A DNA stretch of 64,000 bases from Neptunomonas japonica DSM 18939 (GCF_000422765.1 NZ_AUGR01000001.1:186001-250000); one strand, 5' to 3'; positions 29,325 to 38,798 are shown, counted from the stretch's first letter. Numbers and translations: made by a program. The notes: generated from the sequence alone by a model not told the origin.

Positions 29325-30448
29325 CGGCTATTCGAAAAAGTGATGTGCTAGTGATTGGTGGTGGTATCCAGGGTTCTTCCACAGCTTATCATCTAGCTCA
29401 ACGAGGCATATCAGTTGTTGTGCTTGAAAAAGACACAGTGTCGCGCCATGCATCAGGCGTGAATGCCGGTGGTATTCGTTTATTAGGGCGTAATATTGCA
29501 GAAGTTGAACTGAGTAAAGCGGCGATGCATATGTGGCATCAGCTGGATGATGAGCTTGATGCTGATACGGGTTTTAGAGCGCGCTCGTTGATCAATGTTG
29601 CGGCGGATGAAGCAGATTTGAACACCTTGCGCAGTCGTGAACAGCAGATGCATGGCTTGGGATATTTTCATGAAGTCATGCTCGACCAGCAAGAACTGCG
29701 TGAGCGACTTCCGCACGTTGCTGATCATTGTGTTGGTGGTGTGGTATCCGAACAAGATGGTTACGCGATTCCATTTCACTCGACTCAGGCTTTTCGTATT
29801 GCCGCCGAGCGCAAGGGCGCACTGTTTTGTGAAGGTGAACAAGTACAGCAAATTCGAAAAGTCGGTGATAGCTGGTTAGTGTCTACCGCTACACAGCAGT
29901 ATCAAGCAGAGCATCTGGTGAATTGTGCTGGTGCATGGGCTGATCTGATATCAGTAATGATCGGTGATAATGTACCGATGTCATATAGCGCACCAATGTT
30001 GATGATTACGGCTCGAATGCCGCATTTTGCTACACCGGTAGTCGGTGCTGTGAGTCGTCCCTTATCTTTTAAACAGTTTGAAAATGGCACGGTACTCATT
30101 GGTGGCGGCGCTAAAGGATTTGCGGATCGAGCTAATAACACTACGCGCCTAGATTACAGCTTGTTGGCCAGTGGTGCGCACAACGCAATCGAGTTTTTCC
30201 CTATTATGAAAACCGCCTGCATCAACCGTATGTGGTCGGGCTTAGAAGCCTATATGCCAGACAATTTACCTGTTATCGGTAAAAGTGTCCGCAGTGAGAA
30301 TGCTTACCATGCTTTTGCCTTTTCGGCGCATGGTTTCCAGTTAGGGCCGGTTATCGGCCAGGTGATGACTGATCTAATCAGTGAAGGTAGCAGCCGTTTT
30401 GATTTAGACCCCTTTAAGATTAATCGCTACGAACGAAAAGTGCTGTAA
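29321..30448 (+). CDS. DAO-family FAD oxidoreductase (catalytic subunit, HcnC/OoxB/D-hydroxyproline type)
   Basis: 375 residues. N-terminal VLVIGGGIQGSSTAYHLAQRG dinucleotide-binding motif and C-terminal WSGLEAYMPDNLPVIG, GFQLGP typical of D-amino-acid oxidase-like flavoproteins. ATG overlaps the previous stop (ATGA). It most likely oxidises the C-N bond of the substrate. The exact substrate is unknown. Confidence 0.9.
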   Translation: MTAIRKSDVLVIGGGIQGSSTAYHLAQRGISVVVLEKDTVSRHASGVNAGGIRLLGRNIAEVELSKAAMHMWHQLDDELDADTGFRARSLINVAADEADLNTLRSREQQMHGLGYFHEVMLDQQELRERLPHVADHCVGGVVSEQDGYAIPFHSTQAFRIAAERKGALFCEGEQVQQIRKVGDSWLVSTATQQYQAEHLVNCAGAWADLISVMIGDNVPMSYSAPMLMITARMPHFATPVVGAVSRPLSFKQFENGTVLIGGGAKGFADRANNTTRLDYSLLASGAHNAIEFFPIMKTACINRMWSGLEAYMPDNLPVIGKSVRSENAYHAFAFSAHGFQLGPVIGQVMTDLISEGSSRFDLDPFKINRYERKVL

Positions 30449-30514
30449 GCCTCCTGCTTGAGAGTGAGTTATAACGGATTTATCGTAAAACCTGATATTT
30501 AAAGAGACTTGAAA

Positions 30515-30862
30515 ATGACAATAGAACGCATTGGCTCAAATGCACGTATGAGCAAAATCGTGAAGCATAACAATACTGTTTACTTGTGTGGTCAAACGGC
30601 GAGTGATGACGCGTGGGATACAGCAGAACAAACTCGGCGTTGCTTACAGCAAGTAGAAGAGTTGTTGAATGAAGCAGGCTCTTCTGTTGAAAAGATCTTG
30701 TCGGTTACTATTTATGTGCGTGACATGAAAGACTTTGCTCAAATGAACGAAGTGTGGGATGCGTGGGTTGCTGATAAGCCAAAACCAGCTCGTGCTTGTG
30801 TAGAAGCACATATGGCTAGACCGAATGTCTTGGTCGAACTAACCGTTGTTGCCGCTCAGTAA
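30515..30862 (+). CDS. RidA family enamine/imine deaminase
   Basis: The frame is open from an ATG at 30509; the second ATG at 30515 is in better spacing to AAAGAGAC upstream, so the start is one of these two. About 115-117 residues. Late block WVADKPKPARACVEAHMARPNVLVEL carries the conserved Arg and Glu. RidA hydrolyses reactive imines or enamines, which fits the product of the dehydrogenase above; it completes the catabolic cluster. Confidence 0.9.
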   Translation: MTIERIGSNARMSKIVKHNNTVYLCGQTASDDAWDTAEQTRRCLQQVEELLNEAGSSVEKILSVTIYVRDMKDFAQMNEVWDAWVADKPKPARACVEAHMARPNVLVELTVVAAQ

Positions 30863-30891
30863 GTTAAGGCAATACAAGTTAACTGGGAAGC

Positions 30892-30925
30892 ACAAAAGCG
30901 CACCCTTGAAGTAGTGCGCTTTTGT
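30892..30925. terminator. Bidirectional terminator between ridA and the hydrolase gene
   Basis: ACAAAAGCGCAC / GTGCGCTTTTGT with a 10-base loop, between convergent genes. Confidence 0.9.
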
Positions 30926-30939
30926 TACTTAAGCCTATT

Positions 30940-31677
30940 TTATTGTGTCACTTCGCTTAGAAACTCAATAAAACGTTGCCACGACTTTTTATCAGCGCCT
31001 TCTCTATAGCGGTCAGAATTAAATACGGTAAATGCATGTGGCGCACCACTGTAGGTAATCATCTCGTGCTCAACTCCGCTGCTTTCAAGGTCAGTCGCCA
31101 AGGCTGCAAAACTGTTCATTGTTATGGCGGTATCTGCGCTACCATGCATGATCAGCAGTTTGCCCTTTGTTTGGCTATAGTTTTGGTCTTTGGGAGTGGA
31201 TAGCCCGCCGTGAAACGTTGCAAATCCTTTTACTTTTACACCTGATCTGGCCATTTCTAAAGCCGCCGCACCACCAAAGCAGTAGCCCATAACAACTGTG
31301 TTACTTGTATTGGCACCTTGTGTTTTTGCTGTATCCAATGCAGTGCTTAACAAATTTCTCATTTTTGTTCGGTCTTTGTAGAGTTCACCTGTATGTTGGC
31401 GTTTGTCTTGCATTTTTGTGGGGCGTACTCCGGCTCCAAACAAATCAGCAGCAAAAACAGAATATCCCATTTTAGCGAGCATATTAGCGCGCGTTATTTC
31501 GTAGTCTGTTAAGCCGTCCCAATCGTGGATAAGTAGAACCAGAGGCGCATCTGTAGAAGGGCTGATGTAATACCCCTGATAAGACTGACCATTCACTTCA
31601 TAATTTAGGTGTTGTCCTGCTGCGTTAGCAGAGCATGAGATAATTAAGCCCAGTAAGGCAAGAAGATATGTTTTCAT
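30940..31677 (-). CDS. Secreted dienelactone hydrolase-family protein
   Basis: 245 residues, signal peptide of about 19 residues. The alpha/beta-hydrolase triad is visible: nucleophile Cys in GYCFGGAAAL, Asp in HGSADTAI, His in GAPHAFT. The Cys nucleophile is typical of dienelactone hydrolases. Substrate unknown; periplasmic or secreted. Confidence 0.9.
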   Translation of the reverse strand: MKTYLLALLGLIISCSANAAGQHLNYEVNGQSYQGYYISPSTDAPLVLLIHDWDGLTDYEITRANMLAKMGYSVFAADLFGAGVRPTKMQDKRQHTGELYKDRTKMRNLLSTALDTAKTQGANTSNTVVMGYCFGGAAALEMARSGVKVKGFATFHGGLSTPKDQNYSQTKGKLLIMHGSADTAITMNSFAALATDLESSGVEHEMITYSGAPHAFTVFNSDRYREGADKKSWQRFIEFLSEVTQ

Positions 31678-31862
31678 GATAGACCTCCATTACTTGATCT
31701 TTTTAGATAAGAAGGGTCTCGTTACTGCAGAGGTTTATGTGTTAAGAATTGAGTGTAATACGACTGAGACCGGAATAACTAGCTATTTTAAGTCTCTATT
31801 TGAAGAGCTCTAAGGATGAATTAGTCTGTACCAGGTATCAAATATAGAGGGATAGTATTCAT

Positions 31863-33041
31863 ATGAAGCAGCTAAAGCTTTTGTTGTTGGCCAGTGCGGT
31901 GATGCTGCTTGCCAGCCCTGTTAATGCATTACTTCTTCAGCCGCAAACGATAAATGTGAACGGCAACTATTATAAAGTTAATGTCCCACAAGGTTATATT
32001 CTTGAAGTGTTAACAACCGATGTTGACCGTCCCAGAATGTTAACTTTCCACCCAGATGGTAGTTTGTTTGCAGGGTCTAGATCAGGCAATGTATACCAGT
32101 TAACACAACCATATGGCACAGTTGAAACACTCAAATCTCGTTTTAGATACCCACATAGCGTGGCTTTTAGGGGCGAGCAAATATATATAGCAAGTGAGGA
32201 GGGCCTTTACCAAGGTAGGTACACATCAGCAGACTATTTACGGATTCATGGATTGCAAAAGGTAATGGAATTGCCGGTTGGTGGACATAGTAGCCGGACG
32301 GTGAAAATAGGCCCTGATCAGCGTATTTACATGAGTTTGGGTATCTCCGGAAACTGCAGTAATGAATATTTGGGCCCCGGTTACTCTATGCAGAACAAGC
32401 GGGGAGGTGTGGTGGTGCTCAATGAGTCTGGCATACCTATGTGGGAGACTTATTCGAGTGGTTTACGCAACCCTGTGGGGTTTGATTGGTCGCCTTATGA
32501 TAGAGAGCTTTATGCCAGTAATAATGGCCCGGACCATTGGGGTTTTGAACAACCGCCTGAGCAGTTTGTGCATTTAACTAAGGGTTCTTTTCATGGCATG
32601 CCATGGTACCAATATGATGGTGACCAGATAAAACGGGATAACTGCATTAGTAGAACGCCACCTCGCGCTTTAAATGAGGTCAAAATCCCCGTGGCTATGT
32701 TTCCTGCCCGCAATGCACCCATGGCGGTAGCGTTTGTTCCTATGAGTGATGGGGTAAGCGAGCTGCAGAATGAGTTTTCAGGTAATGCGCTGGTGGCGTT
32801 ACACGGATCATGGGCAACCCAGTATGCGGGTGACAAAGCGAGCCGACGCCCTCCTAAGCTAGTGATGGTGCGTTTTAACAAGGGTAAACCTAGCGGTGTG
32901 GAAGATGTACTGACAGGGTTTCAACTCAGTGATGGCTCACGTTGGGCTCGACCCGCGGGTGTGGCGGCTGGGCCGGATGGTGCTATTTATATGAGCAGTG
33001 ACGGAGTGCCTTCTGCAATATTTCGGCTACGTAGAATGTAG
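31863..33041 (+). CDS. PQQ-dependent sugar dehydrogenase-like beta-propeller protein
   Basis: 392 residues with a signal peptide of about 22 residues. Propeller blades with HPDGSLFAGSRSGNVY, PHSVAFRGEQIYIA, SSGLRNPVGFDW, HGSWATQY and GPDGAIYMSSDG, as in soluble sorbosone/glucose dehydrogenase-like proteins. Whether it binds PQQ is not certain. No PQQ synthesis genes are in the window. Confidence 0.88.
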   Translation: MKQLKLLLLASAVMLLASPVNALLLQPQTINVNGNYYKVNVPQGYILEVLTTDVDRPRMLTFHPDGSLFAGSRSGNVYQLTQPYGTVETLKSRFRYPHSVAFRGEQIYIASEEGLYQGRYTSADYLRIHGLQKVMELPVGGHSSRTVKIGPDQRIYMSLGISGNCSNEYLGPGYSMQNKRGGVVVLNESGIPMWETYSSGLRNPVGFDWSPYDRELYASNNGPDHWGFEQPPEQFVHLTKGSFHGMPWYQYDGDQIKRDNCISRTPPRALNEVKIPVAMFPARNAPMAVAFVPMSDGVSELQNEFSGNALVALHGSWATQYAGDKASRRPPKLVMVRFNKGKPSGVEDVLTGFQLSDGSRWARPAGVAAGPDGAIYMSSDGVPSAIFRLRRM

Positions 33042-33089
33042 ATTGCAGAAGACTTAGGCTATGGGAAATTTTGCTTATAAGAAAAGCTG

Positions 33090-33113
33090 AGCGACTGAGC
33101 TTCCTCAGTCGCT
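33090..33113. terminator. Terminator between the propeller protein and the ABC operon
   Basis: AGCGACTGAG / CTCAGTCGCT, 10-bp stem with a four-base loop, between convergent genes; downstream T run is short. Confidence 0.8.
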
Positions 33114-33120
33114 GTTTACA

Positions 33121-33969
33121 CTAGACTTCTCCACTGCGTATGCGCTCACTGCGCGCACGTAAGTACTCAATTGTTAGTAGTAATAACCCGGAAATAACTA
33201 CGAGCAACACGGCGACTGCCAGAATCGTAGGGTTGATCTGTTCTCTTAGTCCGGAGAACATCTGACGAGGGATCGTCCGTTGTTCTGGCCCTGCTAAGAA
33301 TAAGATAACGACGACTTCATCAAATGATGTAACAAAGGCAAACAATGCTCCAGAAATAACGCCGGGGCGAATCAAGGGCATTATGATTTTGAAAAAAGTA
33401 TAAACAGGTGGTGCCCCTAAGCCTAATGATGCCCGCATTAATGAGTAATCAAAGCCAGATAACGAAGCATTTACCGTAATGATGACAAACGGTGTACCGA
33501 GCGCGGCATGCGCGATAATGACGCCCAAGTAGCTTCCCGAAAGACCAAGTTGCGTATAGAAAAAGTACATCCCTGCTGCGGTGATGATTAATGGAACAAT
33601 CATCGGAGAGAGCAGCATCGCCATGATCACTCTTTGAAAAGGCATCACTGGGTTAGATAACCCAATCGCTGCAAATGTACCTAAAAAAGTTGCCAGTATG
33701 GTTGCGCATAAGCCAATAAAGAAACTGTTCTTGATGGCTAATAGCCACTTATCATCATTGAATATTTCGGCATACCATTTTAGCGAATATGCGTCAGGGT
33801 CAAAAGTAAGCATCCCTTCAGTGAAAGTGAAATAGGGCTCTGCATTGAACGATAGCGGGATAATAACCAGTATCGGTATCATCAAAAATGCTAGCACTAA
33901 CCAAGCAGTGAGACGTAGCCCGTGCATGCCTGCTTTTTGCCAGAAAGAGAAATATTTTGGAAATTTCAT
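33121..33969 (-). CDS. ABC transporter permease, PotC type
   Basis: 282 residues from the ATG at 33969; a longer in-frame start at 34002 would overlap the upstream permease more deeply. Six membrane helices and permease loop MRASLGLGAPPVYTFFKIIMPLIRPGVISG. Last gene of a polyamine/opine-type importer. Confidence 0.9.
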   Translation of the reverse strand: MKFPKYFSFWQKAGMHGLRLTAWLVLAFLMIPILVIIPLSFNAEPYFTFTEGMLTFDPDAYSLKWYAEIFNDDKWLLAIKNSFFIGLCATILATFLGTFAAIGLSNPVMPFQRVIMAMLLSPMIVPLIITAAGMYFFYTQLGLSGSYLGVIIAHAALGTPFVIITVNASLSGFDYSLMRASLGLGAPPVYTFFKIIMPLIRPGVISGALFAFVTSFDEVVVILFLAGPEQRTIPRQMFSGLREQINPTILAVAVLLVVISGLLLLTIEYLRARSERIRSGEV

Positions 33970-33973
33970 GGCA

Positions 33974-35248
33974 TTACCCCAGCTTAATATTGCTGACACC
34001 AACCAAACGGTCGTAGAGCCAGTAAAGGGCGAGAATTAAGGCGAGTAACAAGGAGCCAAGCGCAGCGGCTAATTCCCAGTTGTTAGACGACTGCATGTGG
34101 AAAGCAATAATGTTACTGATCATTTGCCCATCGGTTCCGCCGACCAAGGCGGGTGTAATGTAGTAACCGATGGATATGATGAAGACGAGTAAAGCACCGG
34201 CGCTGAGCCCAGGAACTGTCATGGGTAAATAGATACGAATGAAAGCAGGAATAGGTTTAGCCCCCAGAGACATTGCTGCTCTGAAGTAGCTTGGATCAAT
34301 TCCTTTCATCACGCTATAAAGCGGTAAAATCATGAAAGGAAGCAGAATGTGTGTCATGGAAATGACCGTTGCAGATTGGGTATACAGCATCTCAAAGGGT
34401 TCGCTTATCGCATGTATCGACTGCAAAAAGGTGTTGACCACGCCATTGGTTTGCAGCAAAGCAATCCATGACGTTGTACGTACTAATAGTGAAGTCCAAA
34501 AAGGCAGCAAGACAAATACCATCAGTGTATTGGCTGTTTTAGGTGATGCAGTAGCTAGGTAGTAGGATAGCGGGAAGCCAATAATCGCCGTTAAAAAGGT
34601 GATCATAAGCGCTATTTTTAAGCTTTTTAAATAGAGCCTGATATAAACCTGAGTATCACGGGCAACTATTTCCCCTAAGCTGTTACGGTCTAAATCGAGG
34701 GCCGTAAGATAAGAGTTTGCAGTAAAGACCGCTCCAGAGGATTTCATCACCCTCCAAATTTCGACCTCCTTCCAATGTGGCTTGCTTGCGAATAGGCGTG
34801 CAGCCCCTTCGGTTTTGAGTAGTTCGGTGTCGAGCTTTTTGAATTTGCGTGCTGTGGATTTAATGACACTCGAGGTGCCGGGCATCGCACGGTTGATCTC
34901 TTCGCCTAATTTACCGGATTTACGTTTAAGTGCGAGTTGCTGCAGTTCGACTGCAAAGCGGTTGAGAACGGCATCATCAGGGCGATTATCACCCTTCTCA
35001 TCCCAACTTGAGAGGGCTTCTAGTGTGTCAGGTATTAATTGAGCAACCGTAGGATGGTAAACACTACGGTAAAGCATGGTGCCTATCGGAGCGATAAAGG
35101 CAATCATGACAAATATGAGCAACGGAGTAACAAAGGCAAACGCAATAAGCTTGCGTCGGCGTTGCATTTTTCTACTTTGCGCCATCTCCTCGTCGGTCAG
35201 TGTAGACCGTACTCGAGGTGCGTCATTGCTAAGTTCAGCTTGAGACAT
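33974..35248 (-). CDS. ABC transporter permease, PotB type with enlarged first loop
   Basis: 424 residues, about 130 longer than typical PotB. After the first membrane helix (about 35-55) there is an extra hydrophilic segment of about 120 residues (rich in Lys/Glu, for example LGEEINRAMPG) before the second helix at about 205; the rest is a normal permease with AAMSLGAKPIPAFIRIYLPMTVPG. Start four codons after a ribosome-like site near 35260. Such insertions are known in a subset of these permeases and may contact the binding protein. Confidence 0.9.
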   Translation of the reverse strand: MSQAELSNDAPRVRSTLTDEEMAQSRKMQRRRKLIAFAFVTPLLIFVMIAFIAPIGTMLYRSVYHPTVAQLIPDTLEALSSWDEKGDNRPDDAVLNRFAVELQQLALKRKSGKLGEEINRAMPGTSSVIKSTARKFKKLDTELLKTEGAARLFASKPHWKEVEIWRVMKSSGAVFTANSYLTALDLDRNSLGEIVARDTQVYIRLYLKSLKIALMITFLTAIIGFPLSYYLATASPKTANTLMVFVLLPFWTSLLVRTTSWIALLQTNGVVNTFLQSIHAISEPFEMLYTQSATVISMTHILLPFMILPLYSVMKGIDPSYFRAAMSLGAKPIPAFIRIYLPMTVPGLSAGALLVFIISIGYYITPALVGGTDGQMISNIIAFHMQSSNNWELAAALGSLLLALILALYWLYDRLVGVSNIKLG

Positions 35249-35308
35249 AGAAGCAGCCCTTTTTTAGAAGACGACGGGACATACGAGACCCGAAAATAGT
35301 CAGGTTGC

Positions 35309-35341
35309 CTCAACTAGCAGAAAGTACTTCTACTAGTTGAG
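35309..35341 (-). other. Intercistronic stem-loop between binding protein and permease genes
   Basis: CTCAACTAG / CTAGTTGAG with an additional inner AGAA/TTCT pairing gives a long hairpin just after the binding-protein stop. In ABC operons such hairpins often keep the binding-protein message in excess over the permeases; this is inference. Confidence 0.6.
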
Positions 35342-35372
35342 TGATCCATAAATAATAAAGTTAACGGACGGT

Positions 35373-36428
35373 TTAGTTGAGTAGCCACTCGTTGAACTTC
35401 TCGCCTAAAGACTCACCATAATCAGCCCAGAATTCACCTGAAGCTTGTAAGCCTTCATCCAGATGCGCCGAAGGTAGTTTAGGGATGATCGCAGGATCAA
35501 CATAAGTATATGAAGACTGACGCGTCGGGCCGTAAGCTACATCTTGCATACCACTTTCAGGTTTTGAGCTAGTAGCAAAACGGATAAAGTCTTCTGCTAA
35601 GGCTTTGTTTTTTGTGCCTTTTACAATAGCCCATACATCTAAGTCGTAGATATGTGCATCCCAGACCATTTCGAAGGGTTTATTGTCACTCTGAATAGCA
35701 TCAAAAATACGGCCGTTAGCAGACTGAACCATAACCGCACCACCATCATTTAATAGTTGTGGTGCTTGTGACCAGCTATCAAACCAAACGAGGTCATCTT
35801 TGATGGTGTCTAATTTAGCAAAAGCGCGTTTCTGTCCTTCTGCAGTAGCAAGTACATCGTAAACTTTCTCTTTAGCTACACCGTCAGCAATGAGTGCCCA
35901 TTCCATATTCACTTGCGGGCGTTTACGTAGAGCACGCTTGCCTGGGAATTGTGATGTATTGAAAAAGTCACCAATGGTGCTTGGTTGGCCACCTTTGATG
36001 GTTTCATTGTTATATGAATACAAAACAGTCCAAACAATATTACCTACACCACATTCGTTGGATAATGCTTGGGGAGAGAAGTCTTCACTGGCAGCAACGC
36101 CATCATCTCCAGGCGGTAATGTATCGTGAGGGAATACTTCTAAGAGTCCTTCAGAACAGGCTCTTTCAAGATCGATTACTTCAATATCAACAACATCCCA
36201 AAGAATGTTTCCACTTTCTACTTGAGCCTTGATCTCAGCGATACCACCTGAGTAATTCTCAAACAGAATCTTGTGTCCTGTCTTAGCCATATAAGGGTCG
36301 AGCATATGCTTTTGTTGTGCCGCGCCGTATGCTCCGCCGAATGATACAGCGGTGAACTGATCGGCCATTACAGGGGCTGCTGCTGTGCATAGCGCGAGCG
36401 CCGCGCCGAATCGTTTGAGTGCTTTCAT
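35373..36428 (-). CDS. Polyamine/opine-type ABC transporter substrate-binding protein
   Basis: 351 residues with a signal peptide (cleavage near PVMA). Family 1 PotD/PotF-like layout: FTAVSFGGAYGAAQQ, QVESGNILWDVVDIE, VQSANGRIFDAIQ and a C-terminal LGEKFNEWL. The polyamine-specific acidic residues cannot be verified by eye, so the ligand is uncertain. Confidence 0.9.
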   Translation of the reverse strand: MKALKRFGAALALCTAAAPVMADQFTAVSFGGAYGAAQQKHMLDPYMAKTGHKILFENYSGGIAEIKAQVESGNILWDVVDIEVIDLERACSEGLLEVFPHDTLPPGDDGVAASEDFSPQALSNECGVGNIVWTVLYSYNNETIKGGQPSTIGDFFNTSQFPGKRALRKRPQVNMEWALIADGVAKEKVYDVLATAEGQKRAFAKLDTIKDDLVWFDSWSQAPQLLNDGGAVMVQSANGRIFDAIQSDNKPFEMVWDAHIYDLDVWAIVKGTKNKALAEDFIRFATSSKPESGMQDVAYGPTRQSSYTYVDPAIIPKLPSAHLDEGLQASGEFWADYGESLGEKFNEWLLN

Positions 36429-36488
36429 TTTTATTTTTCCTCTTACGTTTTCTTGCAGTTTATTGCTCTTTATTATGTGTATTGCTCA

Positions 36489-37610
36489 TTAAACAGAACG
36501 ATCTAATGCTAATCCTCCAGATGTGGACCAAGTGAGCGTTGTTATAGCACCACGTTGCAGAACGGGAGCATCTTGATCGTTCAGTGTTTTGACCATTAGC
36601 TCGGTGCCTGAGTTAAGTTTAAAGAAGTAACGAATAGAGTCCCCAACATAAAGGCGGGTAGTGAAATTAGCCTGAATGCTATTCTCCATTGAATGCTCGC
36701 TAGCAATAAATAGGTTTTCAGGGCGAATGGTCAGCATGCATGGAGCACCTTCCGCAGGGCAGTTATCATTGCCCGTTGTTGCGAGTGTTCCATCGATCAG
36801 TTCTACTTGCGCTAAGCCGTTTTCAATTCGTTTGACGGTGCCAGGGATACGATTGTTTTCGCCTATAAAGTTGGCAACAAATGAATTAGCGGGTTGCTCG
36901 TAAAGTACTTCAGGTGCCGCGCACTGCTCTACGATTCCGTCGTTAAAAACAGCGACCCTGTCAGACATGGTCAGTGCTTCTGTCTGGTCATGCGTCACAT
37001 AAATTGCCGTGAATCCAAGATCTTCATGTAGACGTTTTATTTCGAACTGCATCTGCTCACGCAGGTTTTTATCGAGAGCACCTAAAGGCTCATCCATTAA
37101 AACAATGCTTGGTTCAAAAATCAGTGAACGGGCAAGGGCCACACGTTGTTTTTGCCCGCCGGATAGCTGTCCTGGGTAACGTTTAGTAAAAGTAACCAGC
37201 TCGACTAAGGCAAGAGACTCTTTGACTCTGCGCTCGATCTCAGCATTGGGGATTTTACGAACTTTTAACGGGTAGGCCAGATTTTCGTAAATAGTCATGT
37301 GTGGAAACAAAGCGTAATGCTGAAATACCATCCCAATATTACGATGATAGGGCGCAATATTCGTAACGGGTTCACCGTTCACTAAAATGCTACCGCTGGT
37401 AACATCTTCAAACCCGGCTAACATCATCAAGCAGGTTGTTTTTCCTGAACCAGAAGGGCCCAGTAAAGTCACAAACTCGCCTTTCTTTATATCAAGATTG
37501 AAATCCTTAACGACCAGGTTTCTTTGATCATAGCTTTTTTTTACGTTAACAAAGCGTACGTATTGGTCGTCGGCAGTGGATGAGCTGCCAGAAATGGAAG
37601 AGTCTGTCAT
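36489..37610 (-). CDS. ABC transporter ATP-binding protein, PotA type
   Basis: 373 residues. Walker A GPSGSGKTTCLM, signature LSGGQKQRVALAR, Walker B IVLMDEPLGALD and a C-terminal TOBE domain. First gene of the operon, transcribed leftward; followed by the binding protein and two permeases. Confidence 0.93.
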   Translation of the reverse strand: MTDSSISGSSSTADDQYVRFVNVKKSYDQRNLVVKDFNLDIKKGEFVTLLGPSGSGKTTCLMMLAGFEDVTSGSILVNGEPVTNIAPYHRNIGMVFQHYALFPHMTIYENLAYPLKVRKIPNAEIERRVKESLALVELVTFTKRYPGQLSGGQKQRVALARSLIFEPSIVLMDEPLGALDKNLREQMQFEIKRLHEDLGFTAIYVTHDQTEALTMSDRVAVFNDGIVEQCAAPEVLYEQPANSFVANFIGENNRIPGTVKRIENGLAQVELIDGTLATTGNDNCPAEGAPCMLTIRPENLFIASEHSMENSIQANFTTRLYVGDSIRYFFKLNSGTELMVKTLNDQDAPVLQRGAITTLTWSTSGGLALDRSV

Positions 37611-37739
37611 CTGGGCGTATTCTCCATTCTTGTTATTATTTTTGAGTTAATACAACAACACAAAAATCTATCTGAGAGAGTGTTTCCATGAAAAATCATG
37701 TTGAACTGATTTAGTTTGGAGTTCAAGTGTTGCTTGCGC

Positions 37740-37814
37740 TCAGTCTAAAGCCTCCCCTTTATCATCTATTACTTTGTACGGTTTTTTAATGATTTCGTTG
37801 AATGAAATAGGCAT
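37740..37814 (-). CDS. Possible small peptide upstream of the ABC operon
   Basis: A 24-residue frame (MPISFNEIIKKPYKVIDDKG...) starts with an AAAGG ribosome-like site eight bases upstream and ends about 130 bases before potA, on the same strand. It is short and unproven; it may be a leader peptide or chance. Confidence 0.3.
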   Translation of the reverse strand: MPISFNEIIKKPYKVIDDKGEALD

Positions 37815-38039
37815 GGTGAGACCTTTTTTATTTTTATTATCAGACGGTTAAGTGATAATTATTTTGCATAACTATGTTTTATCAGTTGTTTGAATATAGA
37901 TCAATTTTTTTTGTTTTCCGTAGACCCAGATGTTCCATGGGATGGATCCAGAAGGGACAAAGAGATAACGCTAGTTTAAATAGCACAATGAATACGTTAG
38001 TTAGTATAGAAGATAACTGGAATACAAAAGGCATCATAA

Positions 38040-38256
38040 GTAGATATCGTTGATCTAGGGTAACAGCTGCACAGTCATACACTTAAAGATGGTTTACGTC
38101 TGCAATTTTTCTGTTGTATAGAAAGTAAAGAACCCACCTAGGTTTGAAACCAAAAACACTCAACAACGAACTGAAATATATCAGAGCTGTATATAATGAA
38201 TTGATAGCGCTAGAGCAATTGAACTATGTAAATCCGCTAGAGAAAGTCAGACGGTT
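38040..38256 (+). pseudogene. Remnant of an integrase gene related to the one at 55134
   Basis: This stretch matches about 55310-55595 of the intact integrase at the DNA level: GATATCGT, a CTTAAAGATGGT block, then CTGCAATTTTT, GTTGTATAGAAA, AGGTTTGAAACCAAAAACAC, ATAGCGCTAGAGCAATTGAA and AGAAAGTCAG. About 75 bases between the second and third block are missing here, and both ends of the gene are gone. Same strand and same side of its att site as in the intact element. The right end is cut exactly at the stop of the yoeB-like gene. It shows that a related element stood here earlier. Confidence 0.88.
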
Positions 38257-38515
38257 ATGTGCCGTAGTGGTAGCGTAGTTGAGCGATCAAAATCGTATCA
38301 TCCTGATGTTTGTACACAATTCGATGTTCATCATTGATACGTCGCGACCAGTACCCTGATAAACCATGCTTTAAAGGCTCAGGTTTTCCAATGCCTTCAT
38401 TTGGGCTTCTTTGAATATCTTTAATTAACAAGTTGATACGTATTAGTACTTTCTTATCGGTAGTTTGCCAGTAGAGATATTGTTCCCAGGCTTGAGTCGA
38501 GAACGTTAACTTCAT
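38255..38515 (-). CDS. yoeB: YoeB-family mRNA interferase toxin
   Basis: 86 residues, the normal size. Catalytic residues of YoeB are in place: Glu46, Arg65, His83 and Tyr84 near the C terminus (RYHYGT). It cleaves mRNA in the ribosomal A site when free of YefM. Start overlaps the antitoxin stop by four bases. It sits in the remnant of the older element, so it may be kept by addiction. Confidence 0.93.
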   Translation of the reverse strand: MKLTFSTQAWEQYLYWQTTDKKVLIRINLLIKDIQRSPNEGIGKPEPLKHGLSGYWSRRINDEHRIVYKHQDDTILIAQLRYHYGT

Positions 38516-38763
38516 TCAAGAAGTTCTCTTTCTGTTCCGTTACCCGTTTCCAGTTCAGCAATAGACTCTAATAGGTTTCTAGCGTTGGCTGGAGACCTGA
38601 GTAGATATGTAGTCTCTTCCATTGCGTTATAGTCTTCTAAAGACATCATTATGACGGGGGCTTCATTTTTGCGAGTGATAATTATAGGCGCATGATCATT
38701 GCAGACATTTGCCATAGTGCTCGCTAAATTTGCTCTAGCTGCTGTGTAGCTTATTGCATTCAT
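38512..38763 (-). CDS. yefM: YefM/Phd-family antitoxin
   Basis: 83 residues. N-terminal AISYTAARANLASTMANVCND is the DNA-binding Phd/YefM domain; the C-terminal ELETGNGTERELLE tail would wrap the toxin. First gene of the pair, with an operator upstream. Confidence 0.92.
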   Translation of the reverse strand: MNAISYTAARANLASTMANVCNDHAPIIITRKNEAPVIMMSLEDYNAMEETTYLLRSPANARNLLESIAELETGNGTERELLE

Positions 38764-38778
38764 GTTGGATTCCTTCTT

Positions 38779-38798
38779 ATGTACGTTAATCTGTACAT
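38779..38798 (-). promoter_or_regulatory. YefM-type operator
   Basis: ATGTAC and GTACAT, separated by eight bases, lie just upstream of yefM. YefM operators use TGTACA hexamers, so this is the probable autoregulation site. Confidence 0.7.

Noticed and set aside
38077-38260. Independent small gene in the integrase-like fragment
   Set aside because: The frame is broken by a deletion and stops; similarity is to the integrase DNA.
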